Shown in pieces: positions 29,965-34,455 of a stretch of 34,455 nucleotides of DNA (the stretch's first letter is position 1; each line of letters begins with the position of its first letter). The notes under the pieces were generated by a model. That model was not told the DNA's origin. It worked only from the letters and a program-made list of their open reading frames with translations, and did no database searches. Origin of the DNA: Mameliella sp. CS4. GTDB taxonomy: Bacteria > Pseudomonadota > Alphaproteobacteria > Rhodobacterales > Rhodobacteraceae. The position numbers and the translations under genes are program-made. The DNA is taken from the NCBI RefSeq assembly GCF_019392335.1, contig NZ_JAHXRQ010000037.1, forward strand, positions 1-34,455, in the 5' to 3' direction.

Positions 29965-30768
29965 ATGATCCGATACGGCCTTGCCGCGCTCCTTATGGGC
30001 GCAACCGCCCTGCCCGCCCTTGCGGGAGACTCCTGGGACCAGATCCGCGACGAACTCTATGGCGCCCGCACGCTGCTGGACGGCGCGCAGCTGATCGCGC
30101 TGGACGTGCCCTATCGCACGCCAAACGACGCCCGTACCCAGATCGCCGCGCATGTGATTGCGCCCGGCGACGGGCAGATCGCCCGCGTCTCTGTCATCCT
30201 CGACGAGAACCCGATGCCGGTCTCGGCGGTTTTTGCGCTGGACAGCCCGCAAGAGAGCTTTTTCTTTGACGTCACCATGCGCGTGAACGGGCCGACACCG
30301 CTGCACGTGGTGGCCGAAACCAGCGACGGGCGCCTTTTCGTGACAGAGGCTTTCGTCAAGACCTCCGGACAGGGGGCCTGCTCTGCTCCGCCGGGCAGCG
30401 ACCCCAAAGAGGCGCTCAAGACGCTGGGCAACATGGCGCTGAGCGTGGCCGACGCGGACACCGCCCGCGACCGGCTGGCGGGGCTGTCGGCGCGGCTGCG
30501 GCAGCTGGATGTGGACATCTCGCACCCGTCGCATTCGGGGATGCAGATGGACCAGATCTCTCTGCTGTTCATCCCGATGCGCTATGTCGAGGATCTGGAG
30601 ATCGACCTGGACGGCGCGGGCTATGTCGGTGTGACCGGCTCGATCTCGCTGTCGGAAAACCCGCGCCTGGGTGTCTCCATCCCCGCGCGCACGCGGTCGG
30701 TGGACGTGACCCTGACCGACACCAGCGGCACGGTGACCCACGCGCACAAGTCGCTGGCGGGGTATTGA
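29965..30768 (+). CDS. Quinoprotein-associated SoxYZ-like fusion carrier, copy 2
   Basis: The 267-residue exported protein has a signal peptide (about 20 residues), a SoxY-like half and a SoxZ-like half. As in copy 1, the mature protein has one cysteine, Cys139 in Gly-Gln-Gly-Ala-Cys-Ser-Ala-Pro, at the domain junction. Both copies share the Val-Ile-Asp/Leu-Asp-Glu-Asn-Pro segment, the Phe-Val-Lys-x-Ser segment before the cysteine, and the His-Pro-x-x-Ser-Gly segment of the SoxZ part. It starts 1 nt after the propeller stop and ends 1 nt from the convergent rhodanese-like gene. The likely role is a thiol-based carrier in the periplasm, with unknown cargo. Confidence 0.88.
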   Translation: MIRYGLAALLMGATALPALAGDSWDQIRDELYGARTLLDGAQLIALDVPYRTPNDARTQIAAHVIAPGDGQIARVSVILDENPMPVSAVFALDSPQESFFFDVTMRVNGPTPLHVVAETSDGRLFVTEAFVKTSGQGACSAPPGSDPKEALKTLGNMALSVADADTARDRLAGLSARLRQLDVDISHPSHSGMQMDQISLLFIPMRYVEDLEIDLDGAGYVGVTGSISLSENPRLGVSIPARTRSVDVTLTDTSGTVTHAHKSLAGY

Positions 30769-30769
30769 C

Positions 30770-31315
30770 TCAGGGCTGCGGTTCCAGCGGTGTGACCCGT
30801 TCCAGCGGGTAATCCCAGAGCGCCCAGCCGTCCGTCCCCTCGGGCAGCCAGTAGACGGTCTCATACCCCCAGTCGAGCGCGCGCTTGGCGGCGTTCCAGC
30901 TCATCCAGCAGTCTTCGAGGCAGAAGAACAGCACCGGCCGGGCCCTGTCGCCCCCGGTCGCCTGCTCCAGCCCGCGCCGGAAATACTCTGCCGTCACATC
31001 GGCAATCGCGCCATAGCCCACGTTCGGCAGCCAGAGCGCGCCGGGGATGCTGTCACGCGGCTTGTCGCGCCAGATCGTGCCCTTGGGCAATCCGGCGGGT
31101 TTCGGGGCCTGCGGCAGCACGTCGATGAAGGCGGCCCCGCCCGAGGTCCACAAGTCATACGCCGCCTCCGGCCCGACCACGATCCCGCCTTGCAGGGTGG
31201 CGGGCACGGGCGCGCGGTAGTGGTCCATGCGATAGCCCTGCGGTTCCGGCACGGTCTGGGCGCAAAGCATCCCCGGCAGCACCGCCAGCGCGATCACCGC
31301 CAGGGCGCGTCTCAT
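30770..31315 (-). CDS. CXXCW rhodanese-like protein, PQQ-catabolism-associated
   Basis: The 181-residue exported protein has a signal peptide (about 19 residues, ending Leu-Cys-Ala-Gln) and a rhodanese-like domain. The active-site loop contains Cys132-Leu-Glu-Asp-Cys136-Trp137, the CXXCW motif that defines this family. In rhodaneses the first cysteine carries a persulfide. It starts in an ATGA overlap with the xoxJ stop (31312-31315) and is the last gene of the flhA-to-xox operon. Two single-cysteine SoxYZ-like proteins on the same plasmid suggest a shared thiol or sulfur chemistry in the periplasm. Confidence 0.9.
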   Translation of the reverse strand: MRRALAVIALAVLPGMLCAQTVPEPQGYRMDHYRAPVPATLQGGIVVGPEAAYDLWTSGGAAFIDVLPQAPKPAGLPKGTIWRDKPRDSIPGALWLPNVGYGAIADVTAEYFRRGLEQATGGDRARPVLFFCLEDCWMSWNAAKRALDWGYETVYWLPEGTDGWALWDYPLERVTPLEPQP

Positions 31316-32157
31316 TGTGTGACCTCGATCACCTTGTCGCCCAGGTCGGAAATCAGCGGCACCCCGGCCTCGGCCAGCAGGGCGTCGATTTCATCCTGAT
31401 GGCGGCGGATCAGCGAGTTCAGCTTGCGTTGCCAGACCTTCTCGCCGTTCCGGACACCCATCGTGATGCGATAGAACATCTTGGGCGGCAGGGTTTCGTT
31501 CAGCAGCGGAATGACCGTCATGCCCGGGTAATCGGACTTGACCAGCGGCCCACCGATGGGGCCCCAGATCACCGCGCCGTCGATCTCTCCGGACTTGAGG
31601 TCGTCCAGCATGTCGATGGCGGGGTTTTCATGCCGCCGGTCGACCACCAGGTGATAGGCTTTCGCCTTGCCGATCAGACCGTTGCGGGCCATGTGCGTGG
31701 CCGGCGGGCTGCCCGCGATCACACCCAGTTTCAACCCCTTGAGCCGATCGTCGGCCAGCCCCTCGACCCCGGCCAGCGGGCCGTCCTCGGGGACGATCAG
31801 CACAAAGGCGGAGGTCAGGTAATGGTTGGTGTTCAGGACCAGTTCATGCCCCTGGGCATAGCCCACCACAAGGTCGCATTTCTTGGCCTTCAGCGTGTTG
31901 CGGATAAACCCGGTGGCCATCGGGTACCAGGTATAGGTCACCGGCAGGCCCAGCTTGTCGCCGATCAGTTCGGCCAGGGCGTTTTCATAGCCGGTGCCGT
32001 CCCGGTTCGACATGGGCGAATTGGCCGGGTCGGCGCAGACCCGCAGTGCCGTTTTCGACACCAGGTCAGAGGTCTGGGCCCGCCCCACCTCGGCGGTGAG
32101 GGGCAGGCCCAGTAGGGCCAGCGCCAGGGCGCCGGCAAGATCAGCCCATACACGCAT
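31312..32157 (-). CDS. xoxJ: XoxJ periplasmic binding-protein-like XoxF partner
   Basis: The 281-residue exported protein has a signal peptide and the solute-binding fold of the MoxJ/XoxJ family, with Leu-Arg-Val-Cys-Ala-Asp-Pro-Ala-Asn-Ser-Pro-Met-Ser-Asn near the mature start. XoxJ proteins are encoded next to xoxF and xoxG and are thought to help activate or mature apo-XoxF; they do not appear to serve a transporter. It overlaps the xoxG stop by 17 nt and the next start by 4 nt. Its assignment is supported by the strict xoxF-xoxG-xoxJ order. Confidence 0.95.
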   Translation of the reverse strand: MRVWADLAGALALALLGLPLTAEVGRAQTSDLVSKTALRVCADPANSPMSNRDGTGYENALAELIGDKLGLPVTYTWYPMATGFIRNTLKAKKCDLVVGYAQGHELVLNTNHYLTSAFVLIVPEDGPLAGVEGLADDRLKGLKLGVIAGSPPATHMARNGLIGKAKAYHLVVDRRHENPAIDMLDDLKSGEIDGAVIWGPIGGPLVKSDYPGMTVIPLLNETLPPKMFYRITMGVRNGEKVWQRKLNSLIRRHQDEIDALLAEAGVPLISDLGDKVIEVTQ

Positions 32158-32680
32158 CTTCCATCTCGCGCACTAGGTCCGATTTGGGTTCTTTCTTGGA
32201 CGGGCGTCCGCGCGGGACGGCATCCATGCCGCGGGCGGCCAGGTAGACGTAGATGTCGTTGAGGTAACACATCACGTTCGGGTTGTCGCCGAAGTGGGGC
32301 ATCACCGAATTGCCGTTCTTGCGACCGTTCACGACCACGTCGTAAAAGTCGTAATAGCCCATGTGCACGGCGGAATTCTTGATCTTCGGCGCATAGGTCG
32401 AGCCTTCGCCGTCGGGACCGTGGCAGACGTGGCATTCCGCGTGATAGCGGCGGAACCCGGAAAAGGTCGGCCAGTCCACTGTGCCATCGTCCTGCACGTT
32501 GTAGGTCACGATGTCTTCGGCGTTGTAATAGATCCCGTCGTCATCATAGGCGGCGTCGAATTCGCCTTCGTGTTTGGCGGGGTCGACCGGCTGGTCGCTC
32601 CAGCTCTGGGCCAGGCCCATCACGGGCAAAAGCGCACAGGCCGCAGCGGAAAGAAGGGTTCTGGATGCGGTCGGCATCAT
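32141..32680 (-). CDS. xoxG: XoxG c-type cytochrome (four-cysteine methanol-metabolism family)
   Basis: The 179-residue exported protein has a signal peptide (about 25 residues, ending Leu-Ala-Gln) and one heme motif, Cys83-His-Val-Cys86-His87, with Met127 the probable distal ligand. Two further cysteines (138 and 177) may form a disulfide, which fits the four-cysteine methanol-metabolism cytochrome family. XoxG accepts electrons from XoxF. The ATG at 32680 is chosen because the signal peptide begins there; upstream codons lack one. It lies 82 bp after xoxF with a strong stem-loop in between. Confidence 0.95.
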   Translation of the reverse strand: MMPTASRTLLSAAACALLPVMGLAQSWSDQPVDPAKHEGEFDAAYDDDGIYYNAEDIVTYNVQDDGTVDWPTFSGFRRYHAECHVCHGPDGEGSTYAPKIKNSAVHMGYYDFYDVVVNGRKNGNSVMPHFGDNPNVMCYLNDIYVYLAARGMDAVPRGRPSKKEPKSDLVREMEDACMG

Positions 32681-32710
32681 GTGGTCTCGCCTTTCGGATA
32701 TGTCGTTGTC

Positions 32711-32746
32711 GGGGGCACCGGCGCAGTGCGGATCTGCGCCGGCCCC
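32711..32746 (-). promoter_or_regulatory. Strong stem-loop between xoxF and xoxG
   Basis: CCGGCGCAG (32718-32726) and CTGCGCCGG (32734-32742) form a perfect 9-bp stem with a 7-nt loop. GGGG and CCCC extend it past a 2-nt bulge. On the minus strand it follows the xoxF stop by 16 nt and has no U-tract. It could act as a 3' stabiliser or partial terminator, raising xoxF mRNA over xoxG. Confidence 0.6.
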
Positions 32747-32762
32747 TGTCATGTCGCGCGGA

Positions 32763-34455
32763 TCAGTCCGGCAGGGCAAAGACGGTCAGCTGGCCGCCCA
32801 GGGCGGTGTAATCGCTGAGGGCCGAATAGCCGCCCACGGCGCCAAGACCGTCGTTCGGGTTGGTCAGGCCAGCCGCAAGGCCGATCCCGGCCCAGCCGCC
32901 GACACCCGAGAGAACGGCGACATACTGCTTGCCGTCACGCTCGTAGGTCATCACGTTGCCGATGATGCCCGAGGGGGTCTTGAACTTGTACAGCTCGTCG
33001 CCGGTATTGGCGTCGATCGCCTTCAGGTAACCTTCGAGCGTGCCATAGAACACCACGTCACCGGCGGTTGCCAGGGCACCGGACCAGACCGAGAACTGCT
33101 CGGGGATGGACCACTTGATTTCACCCTTGAGGTTGTCCCAGGCGATGAAGTTGCCCATGCCGCCGTGGCTGTCGGGTGCCGGGTACATCGCCAGCGTCGC
33201 ACCGACATAGGGCTGACCGGCGGTATAGGCCACGCGGAACGGCTCGTAGTCCATGCAGACGTGGTTGGTGGGCACGTAGAAGGTTTCCGTGCGCGGCGAA
33301 TAGGCCGCCGGCTGCTGGTCCTTGGAGCCAAGCGCCGCCGGGCAGATCCCGGTCGAGTTCACGTCCTCGCCGTTGTACTCGGTCGAGTATTCGGCCACCA
33401 CGGCCGGACGGCCATAGGTGTCGGACTCGGGGTCCATGTCGACGCCGGTTGTCCAGTTCACCACCGGGTCGAACTTCTCGGCCACCAGCAGCTCGCCCGA
33501 AACGCGGTCAAGCGTGTAGCCCAGGCCGTTCCGGTCAAAGTGGGTGAGCAGCTTGCGCATTTCGCCGTCGATTTCCTGGTCGGTCAGGATCATCTCGTTG
33601 ACGCCGTCGTAATCCCACTCGTCATGCGGGGTCATCTGGTAGACCCATTTCGCCATGCCGGTGTCGATGTCACGCGCCATGATGGTCATGGACCAGCGGT
33701 TGTCGCCGGGACGCTGGGCGGGGTTCCAGGTCGAGGGGTTCCCGGTGCCGTAGTAGACCAGGTTTTCCTCCATATCGACCGCGTACCAGCCCCAGGTGGT
33801 GCCGCCGCCGATCATCCACTGATCGCCTTCCCAGGTGTTGATGCCGGAATCGGGGCCCACGGGCTTGCCCAGGTGGGTGGTGTTTTCCGGATCCATCAGG
33901 ATGTCGGAATCCGGACCCATCGAGTAGGCGCGCCACTCTTGTTCGCCGGTTTCCATGTTGTAGGCGGTCACATGGCCGCGGACACCGAATTCACCGCCCG
34001 AGATGCCGACGATCACCTTGTCTTTGACCGGCAGCACCGTTGCGGTGTTGGTCTCGCCCTTGGACGGATCGCCATTGATTGCTTCCCAAAGCACTTCGCC
34101 GGTGTCCGAATCCAGCGCGACAACCTTGGTGTCGGCCTGGTGCAGGAAGATCTTGCCGTCGGCATAGGCCACGCCGCGGTTGACCGTGTCACAGCACATC
34201 ACCGGGATCACGTCCGGGTCCTGCTTGGGCTCGTAACGCCACTTGATCTTGCCCTCGTCGGCCAGGTCCAGCGCGTAGACGATGTTGGGGAAGGGCGTGT
34301 GCACGTACATCGTGTCGCCCACCACCAGGGGCGAACCCTCGTGGCCGCGCAGGACGCCGGTCGAGAAGGTCCAGGCAACCTGCAGGTCGTCGACGTTGTC
34401 CTTGTTGATCTGGTCCAGATCGGAATAGCGCTGGTTTTCGTAGTCGCCGGTCTGG
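32763..34455 (-). CDS. xoxF: XoxF lanthanide-type methanol dehydrogenase, main part (5' end is at 1-187)
   Basis: This is the bulk of the 600-residue PQQ quinoprotein. XoxF oxidises methanol to formaldehyde in the periplasm and passes electrons to XoxG. Numbering from the joined gene, the vicinal Cys124-Cys125 disulfide next to PQQ is present. Metal ligands are probably Glu192 and Asn276. The active-site string Trp-Asp318-Tyr-Asp320-Gly has the extra Asp320 that marks lanthanide-dependent XoxF; calcium-dependent MxaF has Ala there. The propeller tryptophan blades run to the end. No mxaI small subunit is encoded on the plasmid. Bases 34379-34455 duplicate bases 1-77 and are not a second copy. 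Confidence 0.97.
   Translation of the reverse strand, partial: QTGDYENQRYSDLDQINKDNVDDLQVAWTFSTGVLRGHEGSPLVVGDTMYVHTPFPNIVYALDLADEGKIKWRYEPKQDPDVIPVMCCDTVNRGVAYADGKIFLHQADTKVVALDSDTGEVLWEAINGDPSKGETNTATVLPVKDKVIVGISGGEFGVRGHVTAYNMETGEQEWRAYSMGPDSDILMDPENTTHLGKPVGPDSGINTWEGDQWMIGGGTTWGWYAVDMEENLVYYGTGNPSTWNPAQRPGDNRWSMTIMARDIDTGMAKWVYQMTPHDEWDYDGVNEMILTDQEIDGEMRKLLTHFDRNGLGYTLDRVSGELLVAEKFDPVVNWTTGVDMDPESDTYGRPAVVAEYSTEYNGEDVNSTGICPAALGSKDQQPAAYSPRTETFYVPTNHVCMDYEPFRVAYTAGQPYVGATLAMYPAPDSHGGMGNFIAWDNLKGEIKWSIPEQFSVWSGALATAGDVVFYGTLEGYLKAIDANTGDELYKFKTPSGIIGNVMTYERDGKQYVAVLSGVGGWAGIGLAAGLTNPNDGLGAVGGYSALSDYTALGGQLTVFALPD
34379..34455. repeat. Terminal direct duplication, right copy (circle closure)
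   Basis: This segment is identical to bases 1-77. It should be counted once when the circle is closed. Confidence 0.95.

Overview
The window is best read as one complete circular plasmid of about 34,378 bp from a GC-rich alphaproteobacterium of the Rhodobacterales (Paracoccus/Roseobacter type). Bases 1-77 are repeated exactly at 34379-34455. Joining the ends there restores an intact 600-codon xoxF gene that otherwise looks cut at both window edges. The host assignment rests on a DnaA-like replication initiator of the kind described in Rhodobacterales plasmids, on the Paracoccus-like arrangement of formaldehyde-oxidation genes, and on GC-rich codon use throughout.

Backbone (about 11.2-14.9 kb): a small initiator (winged helix plus DnaA domain-I-like C-terminus) is divergent from a parA-parB pair. 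Between them lies an origin-like stretch with three 11-bp iterons, an AT-rich tract and palindromes. Four copies of the palindrome TTACCC-GT-GGGTAA sit in the parAB locus: one on each side and one inside each gene. A parD-parE toxin-antitoxin pair lies elsewhere (3.6-4.1 kb). No transposase, integrase, relaxase or conjugation gene was seen.

The rest is almost entirely a lanthanide-type methanol oxidation module. An apparent minus-strand operon starts at 2705 and runs leftwards across the joined ends to 30770: flhA (glutathione-dependent formaldehyde dehydrogenase), fghA (S-formylglutathione hydrolase), a class I cytochrome c, xoxF (methanol dehydrogenase with the Asp-Tyr-Asp lanthanide signature), xoxG, xoxJ and a CXXCW rhodanese-like protein. 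gfa (10.4-11.1 kb) supplies the formaldehyde-glutathione condensing enzyme. pqqABCDE (14.9-18.0 kb) makes the PQQ cofactor. Carbon would flow methanol -> formaldehyde -> S-hydroxymethylglutathione -> S-formylglutathione -> formate in the periplasm and cytoplasm, with electrons leaving XoxF through XoxG and the second cytochrome c. No formate dehydrogenase or C1 assimilation gene is present.

A second long minus-strand operon (27.85 down to 20.96 kb) encodes two interleaved ABC transporters, a YVTN beta-propeller protein, a cupredoxin-like protein and a small acidic PepSY-like protein. It resembles the lanthanide-uptake (lut) genes of Methylorubrum and is a candidate metal or cofactor handling system. 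A plus-strand operon (28.0-30.8 kb) adds DUF3280-like, MxaD-like, beta-propeller and SoxYZ-like exported proteins. A second SoxYZ-like carrier lies at 4.2-5.0 kb.

Two signalling systems are present. One is a LuxR-type regulator, a FIST-domain sensor and a soluble hybrid histidine kinase (NosP/NahK-like, probably FlhS/FlhR-like), translationally coupled to two exported proteins of unknown function. The other is an OmpR-type regulator with a membrane kinase, placed just upstream of pqqA. Shared sequence elements upstream of pqqA, flhA and the DUF3280-like gene suggest a plasmid-encoded regulon.
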